Source: Druceiella hillmani (lineage: Eukaryota; Arthropoda; Insecta; Lepidoptera; Hepialidae). Taken from it: a DNA stretch of 64,000 bases. The number at the start of each line of letters is the position of its first letter. The stretch's first letter is position 1. The DNA lies in the NCBI GenBank assembly GCA_039881145.1, contig JAYKKI010000090.1, forward strand, positions 4,127,501 through 4,191,500, in the 5' to 3' direction. Shown piece by piece: positions 28,101 through 40,830 of this stretch. The notes beneath the pieces were generated by a model. That model was not told the DNA's origin. It searched no databases and saw only the letters and a list, made by a program, of their open reading frames with translations. Both the position numbers and the translations under genes were made by a program.

Positions 28101-28605
28101 AACAGCTATAAAATTTCCTTTATAAATTTTGAAGTCATTACCTACAGAAATGCAATGAAAGAAGAAAAATCTCCAGTTTCGTGTCTACTTAATGTACTGT
28201 AAGTAGCATATTGGTGAATGGCGTTATAGTAGAACATAGTTTTTGTTCCATTGCCGTGCATGGTATATAGTTTGACTCTTGTCATACAATTTGTACCGGA
28301 TGTGGAATAAAATAAAAAAAAATGGGGCTGGGTTTGAGTGAATTACAATACTTAATATGTTTTGTTGTCATAAGATATAATGATAAATTTATGGTTTCAG
28401 AAAAGACTTTCAGAAATTTAGGAATATTCCCATATATCATTCCACTCATGAATTATAAGTTGTTGTAGTTATAGAAGACGTAGAAAAAATTGTTTTATGC
28501 TTTAGTATAAATTTGAAATTAAATATTCATTAGATTTTTATTCAAAATATAGGAAAAAATAGCTTATAGATTTTGCTCTATTAACTGTTTCTCTCTGTTT
28601 TCAGT

Positions 28606-28920
28606 TTGAATGCAACATTAAATAACGTTTTTACTTTGAAAGCTAAAGGCGAACTAAATTCTATTTATGACATGGCACCACACTCTGTCATAGACAATTG
28701 GAAAACTCTACGGTACCATAGTATTTTATTATTACATATTGATGCTCTCAAGATACTAATCAAAGCTATAATTATTTGTTTGATGTAATAAGTATTTATT
28801 ATAATTCCACTATATTAAGTCAACAGTATATAGTTTTACATATCTATATTATATTTTTACATTTCGGAGGTCTAAGAGATTTTGTTAAAATACCAGCTAG
28901 CATATCAGACGTTGGTAAGT
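28606..28920 (+). pseudogene. Shared ORF remnant in the right arm, unidentified
   Basis: The open stretch 28,606-28,788 (LNNVFTLKAKGELNSIYDM) and the following out-of-phase open stretch (FLHFGGLRDFVKIPAS) match the minus strand of the left arm at 8,552-9,040. Similarity survives at the protein-like level but the frames are broken. It is a decayed gene of unknown identity, possibly from a retroelement. Confidence 0.35.
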
Positions 28921-29178
28921 ATTTAGTGTTTATTATTTTATCATTAACTGCATCTTTTACAATATCGAATCTTTTATCTATACGTTTATTTTCCTATACA
29001 ATATATGATTTACAACCAGCTTTTTAGCAAAATGCATTATTTCGGTAAGTTTGCTTATTATTGTTAACTTACTAAAATAATAAAAATATTTACATCTTCT
29101 TCTTCAAATGTTTCTGATATTAAATAACGTATAGTAAAAAACTTTTAAAAAATCATCAAAATCGGCTCTTTGCCTGAG

Positions 29179-29294
29179 GATAGGAAGTAACAAATTTCTT
29201 TGGCCCAGCTGTTTGTGCACTATGACTATTGTTACACAAAACCACGGAGCATAATGCACAAAAGCTGGGCCAAAGAAGTTTTTTACTTCCTATC
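29179..29294. repeat. Foldback of about 40 bp arms, right arm only
   Basis: Arms 29,179-29,220 and 29,255-29,294 are near-perfect reverse complements (shared words GATAGGAAGTAA, TTTGGCCCAGCT, TTTGTGCA) around a loop of about 34 nt. The left arm at about 8,390-8,460 has only one of the two arms next to the same loop sequence. Confidence 0.93.
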
Positions 29295-29867
29295 AGAATT
29301 ATTTTCAGAATTCTTTTCGCATAAATGCGACTTACATTAGGATGACAATTATTAAATTGACAACTTCATCTCTGACCAAGAAACTAACCCTAAGAATGTA
29401 TAAAATCTTTTTGGAAACGAAAAAATACATGAGGTTACCAATAAATTACTGATAAGGAATTTAAAAATCAGGTTGACAGTGTACATTAAATTTATCTAAT
29501 AATTGTTTTGTATACTGCCCTTGATCTAATGCAATAACATTGAATTCCTTTTTAATCCTTATCCTTATAGCTAAACATTGTTGAATTCGTCCCAAATGTT
29601 TAATATTAAAATTGAAACTTAACATTTAAATTAACTGTTCTGTCTTATCCTCGCTATTTATGTATAAAAGAAGCTTCGTATAGACTTCTGACAATGTAGA
29701 TATTTTTATTTATATTGGAAAACCCACATGGCTCTGGGTAAAACTTTTAACACTAAATGCGCTTTACTTGTATGGCGCATAATTATACAGCTATTTTATT
29801 TTTCTTTCGGCTATTCACTCATATTTTACACTAATGTTTTACCAAAAAAACATATCATTCACACTAA

Positions 29868-30000
29868 TCCAAGCAGTATTTTCTTCAAATAGCTGTAGTT
29901 CTTCCTTTATTATTTTAATCCATTTATTCTCTTCCGGGCTATTTAGTAATCCTGTTAACTTGTTAAATACTGATAGGACCACTCATTGACTATTCCACAT
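29868..30000 (-). pseudogene. Ty1/copia reverse transcriptase N-terminal fragment, right arm
   Basis: The minus strand reads ENKWIKIIKEELQLFEEN and then TAWIS in one open frame, with LLNSPE just before it. This matches the left-arm copy at 7,697-7,845 residue for residue apart from substitutions and fits the entry of the copia RT domain. It is a fragment only; no catalytic motif remains. Confidence 0.72.
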
Positions 30001-32039
30001 GACATAAAAAAATATAAAAAAAAATTCGGGTACTTATATTGTTCTCCAAAAGTTTTTGTATTGATTTTTTTTAATATTGAGTGTTAGTAGATATATACGC
30101 TGGTTAGCATGCTTTGTCAATATGCCAAATTTCAATTTCTTACCTCCAATGTTGACTGAGAAAAACGGCTGGAATAGACGAACTGACATGTGAATGTTCT
30201 TGTAAACGTTCCGTTTTTTTCCTTGGAATAAAGAACATTAAAAATCCTCGTGATTATTTGTATAATTAGTAATCCAAAATTTTATTACTTATATAATTAA
30301 CATTTTACATCGGACTTATTTTTATTCCAACCTCTGTGAACATTCTGAATTATTTTGATTTGTTTGTAAATGGATTATTTTTTCCTCCTTTACATAAAAC
30401 CTAAAAATTATTGACATACAAAAAAAATCATAATGAAAATTTTAATTATACGATTTTAATTATAAAAATTTAAATTATAAAAAGCCGATTAATATACTAT
30501 GACTTGTTTTCTCAGGAAAATCTCTCCTCTCGCAAAAAAATTAAATTACCTTCACGAACTAGCCCACTAAGGGTATAATGCGGTAAAATAAAATAAAATA
30601 ATGAAATTTGATAAAAAAAACTACAAGCAACATATATGCGGAGATGCACAGCGGTCCTGTAGAGTTTACCTCATTCCTAAGTATACGTATAAATTTTACC
30701 TACCCTTTACATTTTCCACTACATATTCGAATGAGTCTAATGAAAAATGTGAAGAAAGGAATTTTATCGCTTTAAAAAAATATTAATATCGTTCATTTTG
30801 AGAGTATTTTATATGACAAAAGAAAAAAATGAAATACTAATGCTTCATCTCCATATAGCGTAACGGAAGTAAGCTATATGGGATAGACGGCTTCCATAAT
30901 AATCAAGCTCTCAAGTTATTGGAATAGCCTTAAAGTTACATAAAAGCTATTTGTAATACTGATATACTTGCAGGTTTTTATAATTCAATAGCAATTTTTG
31001 TCCACAGAAAGAAAAAGTAAAATTTTATGTTTAATAGAAGTTTATGAGGGCAAAGTTAAGATTACAATTATTTTCATAGATAATCTGCATATTATATTAA
31101 ATTAGATTGTCATTGAATACACTGCCTGTGTTACAATTTTTAGTATAAACAAGATTGAAATTATAACAATTCTGACAAGTGATATTTGAGTCAAATTTAC
31201 ACTTATTAATTATTATTACGCGACCCAAAGTTGAAATTATTACTTTGATTTGCAAGAGTAAAGAATTTTCACATTTTTTATTACATAAAACCGTTTTTAA
31301 AATATTTCTTAATAATACTTTTGACATCGCCATGGAATTGCTAGGGTTTCGTACCTGGAAAGAAAAAAATGGAACATTTTTAAAGGCCACTTAATTGAAG
31401 GCTTTTAATGGAACATTTGGCGTGGAAACTTAAAATTTGGCACGGTAATAAACCGTGTTATCTTGTATGTATCTCAATAGCTAATTTTTAGAATTATTTA
31501 CATAAACAATTTAAGAGAGGCAAGCATTGAAAATTGTTTTTTGAAGTTCGTGTCGTTTGAAAGAGAGACTTATAAAGATCTCAAAAACATTTTCATAAGT
31601 TTAAGTGGTATGTCTTCAAAAATAAGTGAAAAATATAGGGAAACATAGGTCATTTCCCCTTCCTCCCTCCATTCCAAAACTACCAAACCTAAAATTATGA
31701 AAAAACATGGTGTTTAGAAGCATAAGCCAAGGTTGCAGGAAAACTATAACGACGATTCTAAATATCATCAAAAGGTTCGAAATATTCGAGGTAGTGTCAT
31801 GTACACGTACCGTAAACGAAACAATTTCATTTCATTACGCAATAACATATGTTCCATAAATTTTCCGTCTTGCAATTTTCTCGTTATGGTTGTATGGATC
31901 AGAATGCGAACAACGCTTAAAGGTTTCAGATATAAGCACAAAGAGATATTGTTAAATACGTGTTATATTTGTAAAGCGTATTAAGAATTTTTACTTTACG
32001 CAAACAAGAGAAAGCTTATGTTTATAAATAAATACCTAA

Positions 32040-32650
32040 AAATAAAGAATATACGTGTTGTCATTTATGTTTTCCTGATGGTTTATTTACTTAATTAATG
32101 CGTATTCTATACACAATCCACAATGGTAAATGTCTAATGTGAACTGAACGATAAATAAAAATTAATAATATTGATCATATTCTCTGTCACTATTTGTCCG
32201 CATAGTGGCAGTCTGTAGAGGTGATAGTTTGGCGAGAATTATATAATCCACGGTGGAGTGGAACAAGCTTTTAAAATTCAGGACAGAAGTTTGGCCAAAG
32301 TGCGGTGAACGACTTAAGACAAATACAATAAATGTCAGGACATGCACAAAAAACGTTCCGCAGTATTCTATATCTTTTAAAATCGTCTCTGTAAGGCAAC
32401 CAAATTGTTGGCGCAGAGAAATTAAACATACAAGTAAAGCAGCATGTCCCCCAAATTTCAATGACTTCTCAAAAGATCAAATTATTCAAATATTTATTTA
32501 CAAAGATAAAGCATAATGGGCAATGCCTACGGCACTATGGAACACAATATGATATCAAAAGAACAGTGGCAATAGAATTTATTATATTTTATTGTATAAA
32601 ATAAATGGAATTAAAAGAAACTTCTCTAATATATCGAAATACCGAAAATA
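32040..32650. other. Right-arm-only block with overlapping ORFs
   Basis: The left arm at about 4,350-4,400 joins the flanks of this block with only about 35 bp between, so roughly 600 bp is private to the right arm. Open frames exist on both strands (32,253-32,516 plus, 87 aa; 32,162-32,461 minus, 99 aa) and the composition is less AT-rich than the surroundings. I recognise neither product. A processed pseudogene or transposon scrap is possible. Confidence 0.45.
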
Positions 32651-32779
32651 CTCAAAATACCGAAGATTAAATTTGTGCAACGCTCACCGCCAGATCATTA
32701 TTTTATTTTTTCAATAAACTTTGATGCATGATGATATTTATCTTCTTTACTTAGATAAAGTAAAAATTCTTAATACACT

Positions 32780-32971
32780 TTAAACATTAGAATCTCCATC
32801 AACATTATGGAACACGTCAACCAAGTCATCAGCCAAGTCATATAATAAATTATCAAATCTATAACAATGATTGTGCCATAAGAATAATAATAAAAGTAAC
32901 AAACATGTACGATATCTATCATAAACATATTTTATATCAGTTATATTTGGAGGATTTGCTTCTGATGGCAT
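32780..32971 (-). pseudogene. Short ORF remnant conserved between arms
   Basis: The minus strand reads IKYVYDRYR and then LLYDLADDLVDVFHNV. The left arm at about 4,130-4,265 encodes closely similar words (YIYDRYR, DVFRNV) but with stops and shifts. The source gene is unknown to me. Confidence 0.35.
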
Positions 32972-33009
32972 TTTTTAATGTACCACCTTTAAGACGACGC
33001 TTTCAAGGT

Positions 33010-33335
33010 CATAGGCCCAGAAATTTAGGGTATATTGATTCAACAGAATACCACCAATAGATAGCACGGAAACATTCGTGGAAATTGCAATCAACACATC
33101 AAATTTAGGCTCGAACTATTTATTGATAATTTTGTTCTTTTCCAGTATTTTGTTCAATAAATTGATTTCGTGAAAAAATAAAATATTTAAACTCGTGTCG
33201 ACAATTTACTACAATAATGTAACTACATTGTAAAGTACAGAAAATTAGGACATACTGGGGATTTTGTAGAAATAACTTTTGCCCGCGGTTTTGCTCGCGT
33301 GGTGTCGGGGAAATATAGAACAATTGTTTAAAATA
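33010..33335. repeat. Right-arm-only block with a GC-rich CCCGCGG/GCTCGCG motif
   Basis: Absent from the left arm (about 3,930-4,020). The stretch 33,280-33,312 is GC-rich with CCCGCGG and GCTCGCG words, reminiscent of ends of common short insect repeats. It may be a small mobile-element fragment; termini are not defined. Confidence 0.4.
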
Positions 33336-36000
33336 ATACCCTGCAACAAACGAATGAAATTGGTATTTTAAATGGAACATAGTCCTAATTTTAGAAATTA
33401 AATCAGCAGCAACGCCTTCAGTTTTTCGTGCGGGGGGATAATTTTATTTAGCGTTTTTATACATTTCTCTGCTCCTATAAATGATAGGGTATTTAAATCT
33501 AAATTTCTTTTAACCTAGAATATATAATATTTTATAAAACTACAAAATTTTATTGGAACTTGTTGGGACAAGTGAAAAAATACAAACAGACCAAGGCAAA
33601 GTTTCATGTTAGGATACATTATATATTGTTAATTTTTAATCTAAGATCTATGTGATCCACGTGCAAATTTCAGTTGAAATTACTTGAGCTCTTTAAGACA
33701 GGGAAGCAAAGAAATAAAGAGACAACATGTCTCTTTTATTATATTAGTAGATATAATTTCGAAAGACCTGTGATGTAGTAAGTAAGGTATTTGTGCCTAA
33801 AATTTGACTTCCAGCTAGGTATTTGAACATCCATAAAGTATTGTATCTAATTGTGAATGATTTATGATACTTACAATTCGGCTGAAACGTTACGTTAAGC
33901 AGAGGGCGCAAGCGATGAAGTTTGCAATCCTAAACGGGTTCTAACAAAAATACTGCGCTTGTAAAAATGATGAATGCTATAATCGCATATTTGTGATGAT
34001 AGACTGTGCCCGCAGGTTACTTCAAATATTGAGAGCTGTTCAGAAACCGGAAGGTGATTAGAATAGTATAATCATGTATTATTAATATTTTAATGAGTGG
34101 AAGAAATTCGTAATTAGGTAATGATATTTTAGGTTTTTATTTTGGAAGGATTTTATTTGAAAAGAGTTATCTGTGAAAATGTGATGATTATTCGGAGGCA
34201 AATTTTGAGTATCACTAAGTTAAAGATGCTTTTATTTTTAAATGTGTCACTTCTTAATAAAAGTAAAATATTTTTTTCCAGCAGTAAATTCCTGAATATA
34301 GTTATATATTAAAATAATTTTATACCCATCTCATACTCAATACTGTAAATAATAATAAATATGTACTCGTATATTAATATTGTTTATTAAACTCACTTCA
34401 ATTTCAGATAAATGTTACTTTTATTTAAAGTAATATGACTTACAATAGGTAAATATATTTGAGGATTTAAAATTTTATTCAAGTCTGTATAATAATTAGT
34501 ATACAAATTATGAAAATAGTTCAAAAAGTAATAATTTTGGTCACTACGAAGTTACGTTGGATGAATTACTCATACCATTGAGGAGTATCTTTTATACCTG
34601 TATAGTCTAAAATATTTTTAAAGGATAAAGTACTGATAGAATAAGAAGGCTACCTTAGATACATCTGGTTTGTATAAATAATAGATATGTGTAAAAATAA
34701 AGAACAACTTTTTAATTTGAGTACAGTTAAATTTTCAAAAGGCAACAATGAAAAAATGAACATAATTCATTTTTTTCATTGTGAAATACGAATTGCATTT
34801 CACATTGAAAAGAAAGGAAATAACATTATCCGTTTTTTCCTGAATCAAGATATATAAGTAAAGTATTTCTGAAATGATAATTTTTTCCGGAAATTTGTGA
34901 GATTTCAAAATAGTTTACATTTTTTACTATTTTTGGCACGGGACATTAAAATACGGTACTATAAGATCTCATTGAAATTATAGTACCAAATGAATGAAAA
35001 TATTTATGGTATTGCCCAGAAATCAAATCCTGAAATCGTCCTAGAAAATATGTGAAAAATTTTCAAGAATACACTCTTAAGTGTTTTTGGACAAAATTAT
35101 TGGAGAAAATTAAACTACAATCCTAAAGCAAATAATAAATTTTGGGAACAATATTCGGGACAATACGAATTGTCAAAATATTTATGTACAGAGAAACAAA
35201 AACGACACTACCGCATCTTGTGCCGCGTGGTTTGTTTATCGCGCGACTTTACTTATCCAATTATCTACTATTTTAAATTTATCCACGGAGTTTAATTTAT
35301 ATAATGTACCATTAGTTGTAATAACCAAAAACACTATAGTCGATATTTCATCGAAAACGACGTAAGTTACATAAAAAGAAAAGAACTTCGAGAGAAATGA
35401 CTTCGAGTTCATTTGACATTATCGTAAAATAGACTTTTCAAAGACAGGAAATTACATATTATATTTTCTTCTATTATAAATTCTCTCCGAGATTATGGTC
35501 TACATAAAATCAGTTTTTTGTACAGCATTAATTTTTTTTATTCGGTCTTTATTTCTTTTATAGCATTAATTTTTTATGTTAGTCAGAATCAGTTAAATAC
35601 TTATTAGGAAATCAAGATAGTATATTATGTTGTCTGCTTTGGTAAAATTTTCCTAACCATTTGTAAATGTGGTTTCATATTACGGACTTATTATGTCTGC
35701 AAAATTTAAGGTTAAACTTGAATTTTTGGCTTGACTTAGGATTGCTGTTAAAACAGGAGTAAGATACTATCGCATTTAAAACCGTAAGTATTTTTTCATA
35801 AATACGTCTAGCCTTGACAATTCAAATAATCATAGGTAATTGCTTTACAAGCTTATATTTATTTCCAAATTACCCATCAGTTATCGCTTACCGCTCGGTT
35901 ACATTAACTTTGCACGTATCATAAACATATCCTATGGTATTTGTATGTCTATAGTTACTTATTGAAACGACAACCATGATATAATTGATTCCTTTTGTAT

Positions 36001-36130
36001 CCACAATTAAATGAAACTACGTGATGTAGTATTATTTCTACTTTCTTTAATTTCTTTACCACGACCTAGGTTTCGTTGTATTACAACATCTTCAGGTGGG
36101 ATATTAGCAAAGATCTTTGCTGTGAAATAA
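36001..36130 (+). repeat. Dispersed repeat, copy 1 (CCTAGG / GTTGTATTACAAC core)
   Basis: Carries CGACCTAGGTTTCG followed by the 13 bp palindrome GTTGTATTACAAC (36,074-36,086) and TCTTCAGGTGGG. About 90 bp of it recurs reversed at 63,643-63,731. It lies just outside the right arm. Family unknown. Confidence 0.8.
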
Positions 36131-38330
36131 GTTGTACAGTGATGTACAGTGATAATTTTCTATTTGGAGTAAGTGTAATTACAGGATCCTTTACGTAGCC
36201 ATGTCGTCCGATGGATTAGCTTGAAAATTTTACTATGTATGTGTCTTGCAAAATTATGTTTTGTTTTTAAGGACTCCGTAAGTAAACACACCACGTAATT
36301 TTATTATGTTTCTCTGCGCGTCAATCCTTCTGTCAAACTCACATAGTTTTTACAGATTTAGCAAAATTTTGTGATTCAGATAACAATAACTAAAAAATTC
36401 CATTATTTTCTATATAAAACGTTGAAATGAACACAAATTCATTAACGTATAGCATTGTATGAAATATTCTTAAAAAGGTTTTGTAGAAGGAAGTTCAGTT
36501 TACTTTTACTTTTAAGCGCCCTTTACGAAAAATTAAATTTCAAAATGGCATGCAATGGAATATACTGCACGATATTTGAAACTAAATTGCCACTTTAATC
36601 TGTCAACTAAAGGTGGTAAATATCTAAAATAATTAAATTACTTTGTTTAATTTACCACAACAATTTTGAAAGCTGTAGACAACTAAGAAACCTAGTGTGT
36701 ACGTGATCCCATCCGAACTTGGTTTATTTTTATATTACTTTCATCATTATATAAATTGACCAGTTAACGGGGTTAAAATACAAATGAACCACTCCAGAAC
36801 AGTTCCATTTTTAAGGATATTTTTTTGAACTCCGTGAAATGTATTTATCATTCGATTTTAATCTAGTACACTACTTGCTTAAAGAATATTAATCAGCCCT
36901 AAAAGAATGTTTTCTTAGTAAGAGCTCCTCTGTGATGTAAATACTTAATAATATCTAAATCATTAGCCGATCTGGAATTTGAGTTACGTATTTAATTTGT
37001 CATAGTTTTTTTCTCGAATTTCCCATTTCACTTCAACACGGCGAGGGTTCACATTCACACAGCAGAACAAAAATAAACTTGACAACAACTTAGTCAGAAA
37101 GCTTTGCCTTGAGTAGTAATTACCGAGGACATTCATTTATCGACCGTAAAGTCATCAAACTGTCATCACGTTTATCTTGCCCCTGACATTTCTACGCTTT
37201 TCATCATTACCGCTACGCTTTTTACCTGCACTCATCTGCTTATTCTCGGTGTATATTGTGTTTAAAATACTACCCTTATTTTTGTAGTTTCGATATTATG
37301 TTGGGTTAATAGTGTTTTATCATATTTCATGTGAAAAATGTTAGCCGTCGTTAGGCTGTAGGAGAGAAGTGGGTAATAGAAGTCACTGGGCAACGGTAGT
37401 AATTTTGAAAACATAAGCTTCCGCGCATGAAAATATAAAGAGTGAATATCCGTTTATTTATTAATGAAAAGAAATGTTTGAATTCGTTTTATATTTAAGG
37501 GGGATTTTGGAAACGTAAATCTACCTCAAACTCTACATAAATATAGATTAGCGTAAAAGCAACATTTTCTTGAAATTATGACATTCATTTCTCAAAATTA
37601 ATAGAGAAAATAGCATAAAATATTTCGGGAATTTACGTATCAAAATCCACTAGTTTCATAGAAACGTTAATGTGTTAATTGAATATAATTCGATTAACAC
37701 CTTAACGTAGTAATTAATGTAGTAGTGAAAGCGTCCAATTTTTTAATTTTTAACAATTTACTTTTCATACGTCTATCTTATTTTAATACACAAACCGACA
37801 TGATCATCAATAATGAATTTACAAATCCCTGAAAAAAACTCGATCAGAACGAAAGGCACCCTAATCATTAACCTGAATGTTAGATATAATCCCACTGAAA
37901 GACAATTCATTCATTTGTGCGCAATTCTCTAATAAAAGGAGACAGATGGAAAATATTTAAATAAAAATTGTTTGGGCTTCAGGTCATAAATGAATAATTC
38001 AGGACATAAAATTTTTCCGAAACCCTAAATATATAAAACACAAAAAAACCATTGTGCGTAAGTTTTTAACAGAAAATTAAAATAGCTTCAAATAATATAT
38101 TTAACTAATTTATTCATGTGTTAAAACTATATTTTACTATAGATGTTCCACTTAATACTTGTATTTTTAACAGTTTATAATTTGCAGTACGTTTCTTATT
38201 CAGCGGTTTTTGATTTTTATTGTTTATCATATATTATGTTACTTATCCCAAGTCATGAATTCAGGGAAAACTTAGTAATACCTCATTTATTGAAATCGAA
38301 AATAACATTTACGTCATTTAAGGAACATGT
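36131..38330. other. Single-copy AT-rich DNA
   Basis: No repeat, ORF or RNA gene was recognised, apart from the GC-richer block at 37,020-37,260 listed separately. Confidence 0.5.
37020..37260. promoter_or_regulatory. Candidate conserved regulatory block
   Basis: Locally higher GC and complexity, with clustered homeodomain-like (TAATTAC), GATA-like (TTATCT) and ATCATCA/TCATCA words. It has no ORF and no repeat counterpart in the window. This is inference from composition only. Confidence 0.25.
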
Positions 38331-38336
38331 ACATGT

Positions 38337-38463
38337 TCACACACAGACACACACACACACACTCACACAAACAAGCGCGCACGCGTGCACATTCACACAC
38401 ACACAAATGTATGCTTGTGTGTATGTGTGTATATATACATAACATATACACATAAACTGTATA
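38337..38463. repeat. Compound (CA)n/(TG)n microsatellite
   Basis: Imperfect ACACAC runs with GC interruptions, then TGTGTATGTGTG and TATATACATA words. Overlapping ORFs on both strands are low-complexity artefacts. Confidence 0.92.
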
Positions 38464-38829
38464 TAAATGCATACATTCTCCTCGATAGCATTACTCCCTT
38501 TTGCCTCCACCATCATCAGCTGAAAATATACTATTAACCTCACCGATTTCCAAAATGGCCCTATGACTGAGTTTAAAACGTTTGCTTTAGATCAAAGCGA
38601 GAAGGACATTTGGTCTTAGCATTTTATTTTGCACAATATAACATAATACAATAATATTTAATTAAATAAACATTTGTTTGTGTTTTTGAAATTAAAAGTT
38701 GGTTTGCTTTTCTTCTTCGCCATTGGTAGACCGAGAAAAGTGGCAGCTAGCGTGAAAAATTACCAATAATTGTAAAACGAAACTAAAGAAAAAGTACAAC
38801 TGGACAAAAATGCAGCACGTAATTTATCG

Positions 38830-39487
38830 TTAACACGAAACTACTGAATATAGTGAATCGTGTTTATTTAAAATGAAAGAATACGATCGTTTAAAAAAAA
38901 AACAAAGTTGTAATCAGCATAGCTTAGCACATCATCGCTTGATTAATCAAATCGCTGAAGAGTAACAAGTTTGCTCAAATTCATGATTGTCTGAGTAATG
39001 AATTTATTAAGGCATGAGAATAAAAATTTAGTTTAATAAATCAACGCCTAAACAAACAACTGCCAGAAGAATGCGCTCAAAGACTGTCGGTTGTTATACA
39101 TACGTAAATTTTGTTTTTTTGCTTGCGTCAAGCAACATCTAATTTATTCGAATTCCATGAATTAAGCCTTCGGCTAATTTATAAGACCCTAATTAGACGA
39201 TACATCAGACAATTTAGACGAGCTCAAAGCATTGTATGGCTGATGTTATTCAAGTCGAATCAAACATTTCCTTCAATGTAAAAATTAGTGTAATTGTTTA
39301 CGAGTTACAGGTAAATATATCGTGATGAATCACATTAAGATTGTACTGTCACTCTTCGGCGGGTTGATTAATCAAGCGATGATGTATAAAGCTATGCTGA
39401 TGTTTAACTTTGCTTTTTTTTAAAACGATCGTATTCTTTCATTTTAAATAAACACGATTCACTATTTTCGAGAGTTTCGTGTCAACG
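38830..39487. mobile_element. Foldback element with about 140 bp inverted arms
   Basis: 38,830-38,970 and 39,348-39,487 are reverse complements at about 85-90% by eye. Shared words include GTGAATCGTGTTTATTTAAA, GAATACGATCGTTTTAAAA, ATCAGCATAGCTT and ATCATCGCTTGATTAATCAA. The internal 380 bp has no coding potential. Long terminal inverted repeats with a short non-coding centre suit a non-autonomous DNA transposon or Foldback element. Target-site duplication was not found, so a local inverted duplication remains possible. Confidence 0.75.
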
Positions 39488-40089
39488 TAGTCTGTATATA
39501 AATATACATATATCTAATAGAAGACATTTTTAGTTTGTAATAATTTTTTTAGAATACTTTAAAGTCAGTATAGCCATTTAATAACTTTAACTTTTACAAG
39601 CTTTACCATTGCATCCTTTGAATAAATATCTAAACTACGTAGTACGACACACCAAGAGTGTGTGGCAGACAAATATCTTTATATACGTACAAACGTTTTA
39701 CTGTCATTGATAATGATTTTCTTATACTCAGGTTATACATATTTATAAAAATCCATGTGCCGGAAAATTACAGGAAAAATATGTCATTAGATAAGTATAG
39801 TCATAGCGGAATTTATTATAAAATAAATTCCTACGTTGTAACTTTTAAAGTCAAGTATCATAAATATTGAAACAGCAGGATTATAAACTTTAGCTAAATT
39901 TTATAGAGTTTTAAATAGTACCTTTTCACTGGGTTATAATAAACTAATACCATATATTTGATATAATTTATAATGTAAATAATTCTTTGGTTAGTTTTTT
40001 CTCATTCACGCATGTGTAAATAAAATGAACAAGAATGAAACGCAGGATTAATATTTACGCAAGCTAATTTCACACTGATTTTCTAATGC

Positions 40090-40300
40090 GGTATGTTTAT
40101 AAATTATTGTCAATGACCTACAGGTTAGCTCGCTCTAGGCCGGCGAGCCGGTCGGACCTCGTTGTGAACAGAAATACAATACGTAACCGCACGCTTGTTG
40201 CGAATAGGTTTACCTGCTGGTATCCACAGCTCGGTGGCAAATAAAGTTTATGACCCATTAAGGAAGCTATTGAAACGGAGCTAATAAAACTAAGACGCTA
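40090..40300. promoter_or_regulatory. Candidate conserved regulatory block
   Basis: GC-richer island in AT-rich DNA with GGCCGGCGAGCCGG, a TGACC half-site-like word, AATAAAGTTTATGA (a Hox/Cdx-type core) and TTATAAATTATTG. No ORF, no other copy in the window. It looks like an enhancer or conserved non-coding element; not proven. Confidence 0.3.
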
Positions 40301-40770
40301 ACGACGATATTAGTCGTTTGGGAAGAGTTTTCCTATGATAAGCAGGTTAAAGCTAATTTAGGTGTAGATAAAATAACCCGTGATAAATCTGTAGAGAGAT
40401 AATGAGAATTATGGTTTACGAGAAATTTAGAACAAAGTGATAAGACGAGATTTTTTTTCTTGCTTTCGTTTGAACTGGACATGTGCAGTTTTAACAAATT
40501 TTTAATTTCCCGTAATATACCTAAACTAGATAGAATCAGGATATATGTTTACTACGTTCTTCCTGGATAAGACATGAACATTTTCGTTAAAATTAATTAA
40601 AAAAATAACCAGTCTTACGTTGTGATATCTGTTTACTAGTCAGTAACCAGGAAAGAACGAAACGATAATATGTGTTTATTGAATACTCTTTTAGTTATAT
40701 GAATAGGGATTGATTTAATATTAATTTAAGATGGATAAATTTCAGTTTTCATAAAGATTTCCAATGCACC

Positions 40771-40774
<4 letters not shown>

Positions 40775-40826
<52 letters not shown>

Positions 40827-40830
40827 TATT
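40775..40830. repeat. (TA)n microsatellite
   Basis: About 55 bp of alternating TA with one ACACA interruption. Confidence 0.96.

Larger units (their letters stand above)
22600..35620 (-). repeat. Right arm of the giant inverted repeat
   Basis: Reverse-complement counterpart of 1-14,510. The outer border is fairly sharp near 35,620, where the sequence stops matching left position about 30. The inner border is near 22,600. It lacks the left-arm LINE and the long TA tracts but has private blocks at 23,615-25,150, 32,040-32,650 and 33,010-33,335. No intact gene is present; the many ORFs of 60-99 codons have no domains and are mostly not preserved between arms. Confidence 0.93.

Noticed and set aside
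31097..31394. Overlapping ORFs of 97 and 71 codons on opposite strands
   Set aside because: The homologous left-arm region (about 6,400-6,720) has different, broken frames, so these are chance ORFs in shared repeat DNA.
1..35620. The giant inverted repeat as a viral or organelle genome inverted repeat
   Set aside because: The arms are strongly diverged, gene-poor and riddled with retroelement scraps; no viral, plastid or mitochondrial genes are present.
38143..38543. ORFs with THTHTH / VCVCVC repeats on both strands
   Set aside because: Low-complexity translation of the CA/TG microsatellite.
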